Positions 24,541 to 35,622 are shown, counted from the stretch's first letter. The stretch is DNA of 55,436 bases from Dokdonella_A sp964582225 (GCA_964582225.1 CAZORA010000014.1:1-55436); one strand, 5' to 3'. Made by a program: numbers and translations. Notes: a model not told the origin generated them from the sequence alone.

Positions 24541-25224
24541 ATGCCGCTTCCCTGCGTCGAAATCGAAACCGCGCCGAGTCCGCGCCATGCCGTGATCTGG
24601 CTGCACGGGCTCGGCGCCGACGGCAACGACTTCGCGCCGCTGGTGCCGATGTTGGTCGACCCGACCTGGCCACCACTGCGCTTCGTCTTCCCGCACGCGC
24701 CGTTGCGACCCGTGACGCTGAACGGCGGCATGCGCATGCGCGCCTGGTACGACCTGATCGGCCTCGATCTCTCGGCGCGTGAGGACGAGGCGGGAATCCG
24801 CGCCGCGATGGGCCAGCTCGGTGCGCTGATCGCGAGGGAGGGCGAGCGCGGAGTGGCGGCCGAACGGCTGCTGCTGGCCGGCTTTTCGCAGGGTGGCACG
24901 GTGGCGCTGGCCGGCGGCCTGCGCCACCCCGCGCGCCTGGCCGGCATCGTCGCCCTGTCGACCTGGCTGCCGCTGGCTGCGACGACCATCGCCGAGCGCC
25001 ACGCCGCCAACGCCGGACTGCCGATCTTCATGGGCCACGGCAGCCTCGACCCGGTGGTGCCACAGGCGCTCGGCAGCGCTACTCGCGAGCTTCTGAGTGG
25101 CTTGGGCTATGCGGTGGACTGGCACAGCTATCCGATGGCGCACCAGGTGATGGCGGAGGAAATCGCCGATCTGCGGCGCTGGATTGGCGCGCGCCTGGCG
25201 GCGACAGCGGAAGGCGGCGGCTGA
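24541..25224 (+). CDS. Carboxylesterase / lysophospholipase-like hydrolase (EstB type)
   Basis: 227-residue alpha/beta hydrolase with the family hallmarks AVIWLHGLGADGNDF near the N terminus, Ser116 in AGFSQGG, Asp170 in GSLDPVV and His201 in MAHQV. Pseudomonas esterases of this family hydrolyse short-chain esters; homologues in eukaryotes are acyl-protein thioesterases. GAGGAC about 8 bp upstream supports the ATG at 24541. No signal peptide, so cytosolic. Immediately upstream of algZ on the same strand, 103 bp apart. Confidence 0.92.
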   Translation: MPLPCVEIETAPSPRHAVIWLHGLGADGNDFAPLVPMLVDPTWPPLRFVFPHAPLRPVTLNGGMRMRAWYDLIGLDLSAREDEAGIRAAMGQLGALIAREGERGVAAERLLLAGFSQGGTVALAGGLRHPARLAGIVALSTWLPLAATTIAERHAANAGLPIFMGHGSLDPVVPQALGSATRELLSGLGYAVDWHSYPMAHQVMAEEIADLRRWIGARLAATAEGGG

Positions 25225-25327
25225 GCCGGCCGGGGCGCGCTGGCGCCGCCTCTGAATCCCGCTCCCGGTGCCCTTGGTAGCGGCGTCCGCAGCCGATCGC
25301 GATCGCCGCGGCGCCTATACTTCGCCC

Positions 25328-26401
25328 ATGGATGCCGGCGCCTCTCCTGTTCGATCGGCTTCCCGGCCCGCGCCGGTGAGCGAGTGGTTGCCGCAGTTCT
25401 GCAGCGCGCCGACGCTGTTCGCGGTGATGTTGGCAGCCGAGCTGGTGGCGCTGGTCGCGGTGCTCGCACCCGGTCCGGAGTCGCGTCCGGTGCTGCTGCG
25501 GCTCGGCGTCGTGAGTCTCTACGTGCAGTGGCTGGCCTTGCTGAACGCGGTGGTGCTGTGTTCCCTCCGCGGCGCGTTGCGCGGGCGTTCGCTGCGAATC
25601 GGCTTCGGCGTCTCCTGGGTGCTCGGCGTTGCCGTGACCGCGCTCGGCAGCGCGGTGGTCTGCCGCATGGACCAGCTGCTTGGCCTCGGCTTTACCGTGC
25701 CGATCGGCCGGAGCTTGCGCTTCGTCGCCGCCAATACCGCAATCGCCGCGCTGATGGTGGCGCTGACGCTGCGCTATCTGTACGTCACCGCGCAGTGGCG
25801 TGGGCGAATTCAGGCCGTGTCCAAGGCTCAGGTCGAGGCGCTGCAGGCGCGCATCCGCCCGCACTTCCTGTTCAACAGCATGAACACCATCGCCAGCCTG
25901 ATCCGCAGCCGCCCGCGCGAGGCCGAGCGCGCGGTGGAAGATCTCGCCGACCTGTTTCGTGCCGCCTTTGACGCCGACGGTTCGCAGGCGACCCTCGGCG
26001 ACGAACTCGAGCTGGTCGAGCGCTATCTGAGCATCGAGCGCCTGCGCCTGGGCGAGCGACTCGTGGTGCAGCGCGAGGTCGCCGCCGACGTGCCGCTCGA
26101 TTTCGCCATGCCGCGGCTGCTGCTGCAGCCCCTGGTGGAGAACGCGATCCACCACGGCATTCAGCCGCGCGCCGATGGCGGCACGCTGGAGCTTGCGGTG
26201 CGGCGGCTGCAGCAGGGCGTGGAGATCCTGATCCGCAACCCGCTGCCCTCCAGCGCCGGTGCCGGTCACCATGGTGTGGCGCAGGGAAACGTGCGCGCCC
26301 GCATCGGTTACCATTTCGGCGCCGGCGGTGAACTTGCGGTCGAGCGCAGTCCGGATCGCTACACGGTGCGAGTGCGGCTGCCGCAAGGGATGCGCGTATG
26401 A
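25328..26401 (+). CDS. algZ: LytS/AlgZ-type sensor histidine kinase
   Basis: 357 residues. Four hydrophobic helices in residues about 20-155, then a dimerisation/phosphoacceptor block RIRPHFLFNSMNTIASL with His179 and an ATPase domain with LLLQPLVENAIHHGI. The glycine-rich ATP lid is short, as usual in this unorthodox family. In Pseudomonas AlgZ (FimS) works with AlgR in alginate and type IV pilus control. The start at 25328 is preferred over an upstream in-frame ATG (25268). The stop overlaps the response regulator start by 4 bp. Confidence 0.9.
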   Translation: MDAGASPVRSASRPAPVSEWLPQFCSAPTLFAVMLAAELVALVAVLAPGPESRPVLLRLGVVSLYVQWLALLNAVVLCSLRGALRGRSLRIGFGVSWVLGVAVTALGSAVVCRMDQLLGLGFTVPIGRSLRFVAANTAIAALMVALTLRYLYVTAQWRGRIQAVSKAQVEALQARIRPHFLFNSMNTIASLIRSRPREAERAVEDLADLFRAAFDADGSQATLGDELELVERYLSIERLRLGERLVVQREVAADVPLDFAMPRLLLQPLVENAIHHGIQPRADGGTLELAVRRLQQGVEILIRNPLPSSAGAGHHGVAQGNVRARIGYHFGAGGELAVERSPDRYTVRVRLPQGMRV

Positions 26402-27120
26402 GGGTTCTGGTCGTCGACGACGAGCCGCTGGCGCGCGAGCGTCTGGGCGCGATGCTGGCCGAGATCGAAGGCACCGAGCTCGTCGCAACGGCGGCGACCG
26501 GGCGTGAGGCCCTGCAGGCGGTGGAACGCCTGGCGCCGGATCTGGTACTGCTCGATATCGCCATGCCGGAAATGGACGGGCTGGAAGCGGCACGCCATCT
26601 GGCGCGCTTCGAGCACCCGCCAGCGGTGGTCTTCTGTACCGCCTGGGGCGAGCATGCGCTGGATGCCTTCGAGGCCGACGCGGTTGACTACCTACTGAAG
26701 CCGGTACGCGAGGAGCGCCTGCGCGCGGCGCTCGACAAGGTGCGCCGGATGGGCGCGGGCGCGCAGTCTCCGCGGCAGCCGTTGCACGCGCGCAGCCACC
26801 TCTGCGCACGCGTGCGCGGCAGCCTGGTGCTGGTGCCGGTCGCGGACATCCGCTATCTGTTCGCGGAGGACAAGTACGTGCGCGTGCATCACGCACGCGG
26901 TGAAGTGCTGGTGGAGGAATCCTTGAAAGCCCTTGAAGAAGAATTTCCCGAGCGCTTCGTACGCATCCATCGCGCCTGCCTGGTGGCGCGCTCGAAGATC
27001 GCGGCGCTGCGGCGCGAGCCCGACGGGCGCATGCAGCTGCAGATCGAGGGCAGCGAGCTGCGGCTCGAGGTCAGTCGCCGCAGCCTGCCGGTCGTGCGGC
27101 GTCTGGTGCGCGGCTCGTGA
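26398..27120 (+). CDS. algR: LytTR-family response regulator AlgR
   Basis: 240 residues: receiver domain with Asp7/Asp8, phosphoacceptor Asp53 (VLLDIAMPEMDG), Thr81 and Lys101, then a C-terminal LytTR DNA-binding domain (DIRYLFAEDKYVRVH, ERFVRIHRACLVARSKI). Partner of the overlapping kinase. The order algZ-algR-hemC is the same as in Pseudomonas, supporting the symbol. Targets here are unknown. The stop codon overlaps the GTG start of hemC. Confidence 0.92.
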   Translation: MRVLVVDDEPLARERLGAMLAEIEGTELVATAATGREALQAVERLAPDLVLLDIAMPEMDGLEAARHLARFEHPPAVVFCTAWGEHALDAFEADAVDYLLKPVREERLRAALDKVRRMGAGAQSPRQPLHARSHLCARVRGSLVLVPVADIRYLFAEDKYVRVHHARGEVLVEESLKALEEEFPERFVRIHRACLVARSKIAALRREPDGRMQLQIEGSELRLEVSRRSLPVVRRLVRGS

Positions 27121-28049
27121 ACGCGCTGCGCATCGCCACGCGCAAGAGCGCGCTTGCCCTGTGGCAGGCGGAACACGTCGCCGCGCGCCTGCGCGCGCAG
27201 CACGCCGGGCTTGCTGTCGAGCTCGTGCCGATGACCACCCACGGCGATCGCGTGCTCGATCGTCCGCTGGCGGCAATTGGCGGCAAGGGTCTGTTCCTGA
27301 AGGAACTTGAAGTCGCGATGCGGGAAGGGCGAGCCGATCTCGCCGTGCACTCCTGCAAGGACGTGCCGATGGAACTCGAGCCGGGCTTCGTGCTGGCCGC
27401 GATCCTCGCGCGTGCGGATCCCGCCGACGCTTTCCTCAGCGTGCGCCACGCGAACCTCGACGCACTACCGGCGGGCGCGCGGGTCGGCAGCTCGTCACTG
27501 CGTCGCCAGGCGCAGCTGCGCGCGCTGCGACCGGACCTGGAGCCTTGCGAGCTGCGTGGCAACGTCAACACTCGCCTGGCGCGGCTCGACGCCGGCGACT
27601 ATGACGCGATCCTGCTCGCCTGCGCGGGCGTCGAACGCCTGGGCCTCGGGCAGCGCATTACGGCGCGCCTGGCGGCGCCGCAGTGGCTGCCGGCGGTGGC
27701 CCAGGGCGCGATCGCAATCGAGTGCCGCGAAGCGGATGCGCGCGTGCGCGAGCTGGTCGGCGTGCTCGACGATCCGCGCACGCATCGCTGCGTGGCCGCC
27801 GAGCGGGCCATGAATCTCAGCCTGCACGGCAGCTGTGACGTGCCGATTGCCGGCTACTGCGTGCAGGACGAGAGCGGCGCGTTGAGCCTCTGGGGACTGG
27901 TCGGCGAGGTATCCAGCGGCCGCCTGCTGCGCGCCACTGCACGGCGGGCCGACGGTGACCCGCAGGCGCTCGGCCTGCAGGTCGCCGCGCGGTTGCGCGC
28001 GCTCGGCGCGGACGCGCTTCTAGGACGCCCTCAGCCGCCGAACTTGTAG
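27117..28049 (+). CDS. hemC: Hydroxymethylbilane synthase (porphobilinogen deaminase)
   Basis: 310 residues; condenses four porphobilinogens into hydroxymethylbilane. Conserved LRIATRKSALALWQ at the N terminus, the active-site Asp in SCKDVPM, the arginine cluster GSSSLRRQAQL, ELRGNVNTRL, and the dipyrromethane-binding Cys240 in GSCDVPIAGY. The start is GTG at 27117 inside the algR stop (GTGA). Its 3' end overlaps the converging DUF481 gene by 19 bp. Translational coupling to algR means haem supply and the AlgZR system share an mRNA. Confidence 0.96.
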   Translation: MNALRIATRKSALALWQAEHVAARLRAQHAGLAVELVPMTTHGDRVLDRPLAAIGGKGLFLKELEVAMREGRADLAVHSCKDVPMELEPGFVLAAILARADPADAFLSVRHANLDALPAGARVGSSSLRRQAQLRALRPDLEPCELRGNVNTRLARLDAGDYDAILLACAGVERLGLGQRITARLAAPQWLPAVAQGAIAIECREADARVRELVGVLDDPRTHRCVAAERAMNLSLHGSCDVPIAGYCVQDESGALSLWGLVGEVSSGRLLRATARRADGDPQALGLQVAARLRALGADALLGRPQPPNL

Positions 28050-28831
28050 ACGAGGTTGGTCGTCATCAGCTGATCGGTCTGCTTGAGACCCGGGGCGACG
28101 TCGGAGTTGCGGCGCACCTGATAGCCGATCTTGAGCGCCAGCTTGCTGTTCATGTCGACCTGCAGGCCGGCGTCGTTCTGCAGGAAGGTATTGTCGCCGC
28201 CGGCTTCGATCAGCAGGGTGTCGACGAATGCGGTGGTCGCGCTGAATTGGTGCTTGAAGGCGATCAGGCCGCGGCCGACCATTTCGCCTTGCGAGCTGAA
28301 GCGATGGTGCACCGGCGCACCGTCGACGATTTCCGGGCCGTAGAGGTCGACCGGCTGATAGCGCTTGTAGCCGGGGCCGACTTCGAAGGAAAGTTCGCTG
28401 GTCGGGGTCTTCAGCACCGTGTAGCCATAGCCGATGGAGGCCACGGCCTGATATTCGTAAGGCGAGAAATCGTCGTTTTCGTAGCGCAGTGCGCCGACCA
28501 CGTAGCTGCGTTCGTTCAGCTTGTAGCCAAGTGAGCCGCCCACCTCGTAGCGATTCGCGGTCAGGTCATAGCGGTTGCTGTTCACCACCTGGCCATCGAC
28601 AACGGAGGCGATCTTGACGTCGCCCTTGGAGCGCAGTGCGGTCAGGTAGAAATTGTCCTTCCAGGTTTCGTCTTCCTTGCTGAAGGCGAGCTTGGCGTTC
28701 AGGTTTTCCGACTTGGCGTTGCCGCGGGCGGCGGCGAAGCCGAGCTCGCCGGCGCCCGACCAGCCGTCGGCGCGGACGGCCAGCGGCAGCAGCGCAGCGG
28801 CAGCGAGAAGCGAGATCAGGGTCTTGTTCAT
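28031..28831 (-). CDS. DUF481 outer-membrane protein (YdiY-like)
   Basis: 266 residues, signal peptide MNKTLISLLAAAALLPLAVRA, then a DUF481 beta-barrel: WSGAGELGFAAARGNAKSENL at the start of the barrel, alternating hydrophobic strands, GYKLNERSYVVGALRYENDD, and a C-terminal aromatic (NLVYKFGG). These proteins are predicted salt-stress-related outer-membrane proteins in several Proteobacteria; the precise function is unknown. The ATG at 28831 gives the signal peptide, while 42 upstream codons are open but not signal-like. Converges with hemC. Confidence 0.88.
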   Translation of the reverse strand: MNKTLISLLAAAALLPLAVRADGWSGAGELGFAAARGNAKSENLNAKLAFSKEDETWKDNFYLTALRSKGDVKIASVVDGQVVNSNRYDLTANRYEVGGSLGYKLNERSYVVGALRYENDDFSPYEYQAVASIGYGYTVLKTPTSELSFEVGPGYKRYQPVDLYGPEIVDGAPVHHRFSSQGEMVGRGLIAFKHQFSATTAFVDTLLIEAGGDNTFLQNDAGLQVDMNSKLALKIGYQVRRNSDVAPGLKQTDQLMTTNLVYKFGG

Positions 28832-28986
28832 GGCGTGATTCCTTTGCGTGACATTCGGGCGCGCGCGCGTCCCCAGCGGCGACGGCAGCAGGCGCGCGGA
28901 TGGTTGTAGGCAGGCTTTGAATCCGCAGTGAACACCGGCTGCGACGAGCGTGAACAAGGGTTACGCGCGCCGGGTGAGGCCGGTGC

Positions 28987-30756
28987 TCAGGGCAGCAGCG
29001 GCCAGAAACGCGGAATCATCATCATCGACAGCAGGCAGAACAGCGCGATCAGCGGAATGCCGATCTTCATGAAATCAATGAAGCGGTAGCCGCCGGCGTA
29101 GTAGACCATGGTGTTGGTCGGATAACCGACCGGGGTGGCGAACGAGGTCGCGGCGGCGAAGGCCACCGCGACCACGAAGGGGCGCGGATCCACGCCCAGG
29201 GTATGGGCCACGGAAACGGCGATGCCGATCATCAGCACCACCGATGGGTTGTGGCCCATCAATTCGGTGAGGAGTGCAGTCAGCAGATAGATCATCAGCA
29301 GGCCCGCCATAGGGCCGTGGCCGCCAACCACGCGCATGCCCGCGTCGACCAGCTGCTGTGACAGGCCGCTCGATTCGATCGCGGTACCGAGCGGCAGGAT
29401 CGCCGCCAGGAGCACCACGATCTTCCAGTCCATGCCCTCGTAAAGATCCTTGCGGCCATAGCAGCCGGCTGCCGCCATGATGACCGCACCGGCGATCGCG
29501 GCCACCGGGATCGGCAGCCAGCGCAGCCCCGAGAACACCACCACCGCGACCATGATCGCGATCGCCGCCCAGGCCCGTCGCGGCGTGCGCCGCACGTCTT
29601 CGCGCTCGCTCAGCACTACCAGGCGCTCATCGTTGTGCAGCGCCTTGAGCGCGGGCTCCGACGCCAGCAGCAGCAGCACGTCGCCGGCCGCCAGGCGCAG
29701 ATCGCGCAGCTTCTCGCGCAGGATGCGCCCGCGGCGGTGGATGGCCAGGGCGATGCTGTCGTAGTGGTTCAGGAAGTCGAGCTCCTCCAGCTTGCTGCCC
29801 TCGATTGCGCTGTCGTCGGGTTTGATCATCACCTCGACCAGTACCCGCGCCTCGCGGTGGTGACGGCCATAGCGGTTTTCTGGATCGAGCTCGAGGTCGG
29901 CCCGCGCGCGCAGATCCTCGATCCGCTCCCAGTCGCCACGCACCAGCAGCACGTCACCGGCCTCGAGCTTGCGCGAGCGCGGTGAACCCAGGTGCTGATC
30001 GCCGCGCAGGAGCTCGAGCGGATACACGCCGTGCTTCTCGCCGAGCCGGGTCTCGGCGATGGTCTTGCCGACCAGCGGTGAGCTGGCGCGCAGCTTGAGC
30101 TCGGTGACGAACTTGCCGAGCTCGCTCTCGGCGTCCCGGTTTGGATGGATCTCGCGCGGCAGCAGCCAGCGCCCGACCAGCATCAGGTAGGTGATGCCGA
30201 CGGCCGCCAGAATCGCGCCCATGCGGGTGAACTCGAATACTCCGAATGGCTGCAGCCCATGCTGCTGGGCGAGGCTGTCCGTCAGCAGGTTCGAGGAAGT
30301 GCCGATCAGGGTGCATACGCCGCCCATCTGCGCCGCATAGGCCATGGGCAGGAGCACTCGCGCCGGCGAGGTGCCGCTGCGCTCGCAAACCCGCAGAGCG
30401 AGCGGCAGAAAGGTGGCGACCAGGGCGATGTTCTTGATGAAGGCGCCCATCGGCGCGATCACCAGCATCAGCGCCAGGGTCAGGATCCAGGGACGGCGAA
30501 TGCGGCCGAGCATGCGGCCGAGCGGCTCCAGCGCACCGGAGCGCTCGATGCCGATGCTGAGCGCGAACATGGCGGCCACCGTCACCGTGGCCTCGTTGCT
30601 GAAGCCAGCCAGCGCCTCGCTCGGGCTCACCAGGCCGAGCAGCACCAGCAGCACCAGCACCATGAGCGCGACCAGATCGATGCGCACCTTTTCGCTGGCG
30701 AACAGCACGATCGCGACCACCACGATCAGGAGCGTCAGCAGCGCCGGACCGGTCAT
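28987..30756 (-). CDS. SLC13-type (DASS/ArsB-NhaD) permease with two TrkA-C domains
   Basis: 589-residue inner-membrane anion/Na+ transporter. About six helices at the N terminus including GTSSNLLTDSL, then two cytosolic RCK-C (TrkA-C) domains (about residues 205-290 and 300-385; GDVLLVRGDWERIEDL, AGDVLLLLASEPALKAL), then about six more helices with MGHNPSVV and a loop SFATPVGYPTNTMVY. SLC13 family members carry dicarboxylates, citrate, sulfate or phosphate; the substrate cannot be read from the sequence. GAGAGGCG about 5 bp before the ATG at 30756 supports the start. Confidence 0.9.
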   Translation of the reverse strand: MTGPALLTLLIVVVAIVLFASEKVRIDLVALMVLVLLVLLGLVSPSEALAGFSNEATVTVAAMFALSIGIERSGALEPLGRMLGRIRRPWILTLALMLVIAPMGAFIKNIALVATFLPLALRVCERSGTSPARVLLPMAYAAQMGGVCTLIGTSSNLLTDSLAQQHGLQPFGVFEFTRMGAILAAVGITYLMLVGRWLLPREIHPNRDAESELGKFVTELKLRASSPLVGKTIAETRLGEKHGVYPLELLRGDQHLGSPRSRKLEAGDVLLVRGDWERIEDLRARADLELDPENRYGRHHREARVLVEVMIKPDDSAIEGSKLEELDFLNHYDSIALAIHRRGRILREKLRDLRLAAGDVLLLLASEPALKALHNDERLVVLSEREDVRRTPRRAWAAIAIMVAVVVFSGLRWLPIPVAAIAGAVIMAAAGCYGRKDLYEGMDWKIVVLLAAILPLGTAIESSGLSQQLVDAGMRVVGGHGPMAGLLMIYLLTALLTELMGHNPSVVLMIGIAVSVAHTLGVDPRPFVVAVAFAAATSFATPVGYPTNTMVYYAGGYRFIDFMKIGIPLIALFCLLSMMMIPRFWPLLP

Positions 30757-30919
30757 CACGCGCCTCTCGCGTTCGGCAAGGCGAGCCGGGCGTGCGCCGA
30801 TGGTCCGGCCAGCCGCGGCGCGGCGTGGCGCGGCACCGCGAGCTTGCGGCTGGACGGTGATCGCGGAAACCCCATCGTCGAATGGTAGCGCACGATCGAC
30901 CGCCGCTCGCGTGGGCCGC

Positions 30920-31558
30920 TCAGCGGCTGCCTCGCGGGGTGTCCGCTGTGGTGAAGCGCGGCAGCTGCCAGCCAAACTGCAGCGACAGTTGGCGCAGCCC
31001 GCTGCTGGCGAGGATTCCCAGCAGCGCCAGCCACGGCGATGACCAGCCGAGATGCTCGCCGAAGACCTGAATCGCAGCGCCTAGAAGCGCCGCCGAGGCG
31101 TAGATTTCCTTCTGCAAAATCAATGGAATGCGGTTCAGCAGCACGTCGCGCATCACTCCGCCGCCGACCGCCGTGAACATGCCGAGCAGGATCGCGGTTT
31201 CGGCGTTGAAGCCGAACGTCAGCGCCTTGTGCGCGCCGGCCACGGCAAAAAAGCCCATGCCGATACCGTCGAACAGGCGCACCGGGTAGCTCAGCCGCTC
31301 GACCAGCGGATAGGCACCAAGCGCGATCGCGGTCGCGAGCATCGCCGCCGTCAGGTAGCGCCAATCCGACAGGCCCACTGGCGGCAGTGCGCCGATGCAC
31401 AGGTCGCGGCCGATGCCGCCGCCGCAGGCGACCAGGAAGGCGATCGCGGCCACACCGAACAGGTCGAGCCCGCGCCGCCGTGCGGCGATCGCTCCGCTCA
31501 GCGCGAAGACGAAGCTGCCGGTGAGATCGAGCAGGGCGAATAGCAGGGTTTCGTTCAC
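30920..31558 (-). CDS. TRIC-family (UPF0126/YicG) cation channel
   Basis: 212 residues, seven hydrophobic helices in two repeats, each containing a GGG-x-x-RD signature (GGGIGRD and GGGVMRD), as in prokaryotic trimeric intracellular cation channel homologues that conduct K+ or Na+. Start is GTG at 31556-31558 giving MNETLLFALLDLTGSFVFALS; upstream sequence is not membrane-like. Divergent from the WYL regulator gene about 220 bp away. Nothing unusual seen. Confidence 0.88.
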   Translation of the reverse strand: MNETLLFALLDLTGSFVFALSGAIAARRRGLDLFGVAAIAFLVACGGGIGRDLCIGALPPVGLSDWRYLTAAMLATAIALGAYPLVERLSYPVRLFDGIGMGFFAVAGAHKALTFGFNAETAILLGMFTAVGGGVMRDVLLNRIPLILQKEIYASAALLGAAIQVFGEHLGWSSPWLALLGILASSGLRQLSLQFGWQLPRFTTADTPRGSR

Positions 31559-31775
31559 GGCGGGGATCCGGCCTGCCGTAGGAGTGGCGCTGGGTCGGGC
31601 GGGCGGCGGCGAGCATAGCCGGTTCCGCGCCGCGCGACACTCGCGCCGCTGGCGCGGTGCGGAGTCAATTCGGCCGCATCTGCTTCCATCGGCCAGAAGG
31701 CGGCGGCAAGATGGGTCGCAGCGGCCGACTGGTAGCCGTATCTTCAGCAGTTCGTCAGGTCTCTGGGAGCCCGAC

Positions 31776-32765
31776 ATGCCCGCGCTGGATCGCTACGAAC
31801 GCATTTTGACCCTGCACCGGTTGCTCAAGGCAGCGCGCTACCCACTGAGTCTCGTCCACCTGCGCGATGAGCTCGGCTGCTCGCGCGCCACCTTGTATCG
31901 CGATCTCGCCTTCCTGCGCGACGGCCTTGGCGCGCCGCTCGAAAGCGGCGAGGGCGAACAGGCCACCGTGCGTTACCGCGGCGAGGAGAGCGAGCGCTTC
32001 GAGCTGCCGGGACTGTGGCTCACGAGCGAGGAGCTAGCGGCGCTGCTGGCCCTGAACGAGCTTCTCGAGCGCTCCGGCCCGGGCGTCATGGCCGGTGCCC
32101 TGGCACCCTTCCGCAAACGCATCGAGCAGCTCTTGTCCGACCAATCTAGCGGCAAATCCTTGCCGGTCGAACGGATTCGCGTGCTTGCCAGCGGCTCGCG
32201 GCGGCTCGACGAGGCGGTGTTCCGCGCGATAGCTGGAGCCACTTTGAAGCGGCGCCGGTTGCGCTTTGGCTACCGCGCCCGCTCCACCGACACCCGCACC
32301 GAGCGGTTGGTGTCGCCGCAGCGGCTCGCGCACTATCGGGACAACTGGTATCTGGACGCCTTCGATCACGGCCGCGAAGCGCTGCGCAGCTTCGCGCTCG
32401 ATCGCATCGAGGCGCCGCGAGTCGAGGACGAGCTCGCTATCGATTGCGACAGCGAGGAACTCGACCAGCATCTCGCCGCCGGGTACGGCATTTTTTCCGG
32501 CACTCCGCGCGCCTGGGCGACCATTCGCTTCTCTCCCCACGCCGCGCGCTGGGTGGCCGACGAGCGCTGGCATTCGCGGCAGGAAGGGCGCCAGCTGCCG
32601 GACGGCAGCTACGAGCTGCGGCTGCCCTACTCGAATTCGCGCGAGCTGCTGATGGACGTGCTGAAATACGGCCCGGACGCGGAAGTGCTGGCGCCGGTCA
32701 GCCTGCGCGAGGAGATGAAGATCACCCTGCAACTCGCGCTTGGCGCCTACGAGGGGCGCCGGTGA
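31776..32765 (+). CDS. WYL-domain transcriptional regulator (YafY/DeoR-like)
   Basis: 329 residues: N-terminal winged helix (YERILTLHRLLKAARYPLSL, SRATLYRDLAFL), a central WYL domain (LRFGYRARSTDTRTERLVSP, DNWYLDAFDH in the position of the WYL motif), and a C-terminal WCX extension. WYL proteins sense nucleotides or nucleic acid ligands and often govern defence or DNA-damage responses; here no defence genes are adjacent. GGGAG about 7 bp before the ATG at 31776. The stop overlaps the GTG start of the following patatin gene. Confidence 0.9.
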   Translation: MPALDRYERILTLHRLLKAARYPLSLVHLRDELGCSRATLYRDLAFLRDGLGAPLESGEGEQATVRYRGEESERFELPGLWLTSEELAALLALNELLERSGPGVMAGALAPFRKRIEQLLSDQSSGKSLPVERIRVLASGSRRLDEAVFRAIAGATLKRRRLRFGYRARSTDTRTERLVSPQRLAHYRDNWYLDAFDHGREALRSFALDRIEAPRVEDELAIDCDSEELDQHLAAGYGIFSGTPRAWATIRFSPHAARWVADERWHSRQEGRQLPDGSYELRLPYSNSRELLMDVLKYGPDAEVLAPVSLREEMKITLQLALGAYEGRR

Positions 32766-33694
32766 GCGGGCGCGCTCAGGCGCGGGCCGGGGGCGTCCTG
32801 CCCGAGGTTTCGCTGGTGCTCGGCTCGGGCGGCGCGCGGGGCTACGCCCACATCGGCGTGATCGAGGAGCTGGAGGCGCGCGGCTACCGCATCCGCTCGA
32901 TCGTCGGCAGCTCGATGGGGGCCCTGGTCGGCGGCGTCCACGCCATGGGCAAGCTCGCGGTTTATCGCGACTGGGCCTGCTCGCTGCAGCGGCTTGACGT
33001 GCTGCGGCTGCTCGACTGGACGCTTTCCGGCGGCGGCTTCATCAAGGGCGACCGCATCATCGGCGTGCTGCGCGAGCTGATCGGCGAGATCGACATCGAG
33101 GCGTTGCCGATCGCCTACACGGCGATCGCCGTCGATCTCGAAGCTCAGCGTGAGGTTTGGCTGTCGCGCGGGCCGCTCTTCGATGCGGTGCGCGCCTCGA
33201 TCGCGATTCCGACCGTGTTCCGGCCGCATCGTTACGCCGGCCGCCTGCTGGTCGACGGTGGCCTGCTGAATCCCCTGCCGGTGGCGCCAACCCTGCGCGA
33301 TCTGAGCGATCTCACCATTGCGGTCGACGTCAACGGTGCGCGCGAAACGGCCGCGGAGCCGGCGCTGCCGGCGCCGGCCACTGCCGATGAGGCGCACCGC
33401 CCCTATGCGCAACGTATCGCCGGCTTCGTCGAGCAGCTGGTGCGCGGCGGCGAGAGCCACGCCGAAACGCGCGATCCCGGAGCCTTCGAGCTCCTGTCGC
33501 GGGCCTTCGACCTGATGCAGCAGACCCTGACTCGCCTGCGCCTGGCGGCGCAGCCGCCGGATCTGCTGATTTCGATTCCGCGCAGCGCCTGCATGGTCCA
33601 TGAGTTCCATCGCGCCAGCGAGCTGATCGAGATCGGTCGACGGCGGGCGCGTGCGGCGCTCGACGAACAGCGCGCCGCGTCCGAACCAAAATGA
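32762..33694 (+). CDS. Patatin-like phospholipase (RssA type)
   Basis: 310-residue cytosolic or peripheral acyl hydrolase. VSLVLGSGGARGYAHIGVIE provides the oxyanion loop, Ser51 in VGSSMGA the nucleophile, and Asp165 in LLVDGGLLNPLP the second dyad residue (DGG variant of DGA). The last 90 residues are helical. GTG at 32762 overlaps the WYL regulator stop (GTGA), so the two are translationally coupled. Its regulation by the WYL protein is an inference from that coupling. Confidence 0.9.
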   Translation: MSGRAQARAGGVLPEVSLVLGSGGARGYAHIGVIEELEARGYRIRSIVGSSMGALVGGVHAMGKLAVYRDWACSLQRLDVLRLLDWTLSGGGFIKGDRIIGVLRELIGEIDIEALPIAYTAIAVDLEAQREVWLSRGPLFDAVRASIAIPTVFRPHRYAGRLLVDGGLLNPLPVAPTLRDLSDLTIAVDVNGARETAAEPALPAPATADEAHRPYAQRIAGFVEQLVRGGESHAETRDPGAFELLSRAFDLMQQTLTRLRLAAQPPDLLISIPRSACMVHEFHRASELIEIGRRRARAALDEQRAASEPK

Positions 33695-33698
33695 AACC

Positions 33699-33724
33699 GG
33701 CCCGCCTCGGGGAGAAGGCGGGCC
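33699..33724. terminator. Intergenic hairpin between the patatin gene and rho
   Basis: Perfect 8-bp stem GGCCCGCC/GGCGGGCC with a 10-base loop, 4 bp after the patatin stop. There is no T run on the plus side. Read on the minus strand the stem is followed by GGTTTCATTTT, so it could terminate rho transcripts coming the other way. Confidence 0.55.
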
Positions 33725-33892
33725 GGGAAGGCGCGGCGGCCGTTGCGGAGATTGGAGGCTGGGGAGAGCCTCCCGGCCGAACCGCAAGTGCAGCGTAGTG
33801 CCAAAGGCGGAAAATGTGCAGTTGCCGCAAAATTCCGTTCAGCCGCCGTTGCGGCCGTTGCTGCGTTGCGGTCAAGCCTTCCGGAAAAGAGC

Positions 33893-35503
<1,611 letters not shown>

Positions 35504-35622
35504 GGGCAGTCCTCGCTGGGCGCCGCTGGTGGAGCTGGTGGGATGGTGAAGCCGAAAGAGGGGCCGTCGGAGCAGCGCAGAGGGCTCCGGGCACTAGACG
35601 AAGCTTAAAGTATCACCGCTGG

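Noticed and set aside
22000..24595. 903-codon plus-strand frame across the S9 peptidase gene
   Set aside because: Antisense to an enzyme with a full catalytic triad and signal peptide.
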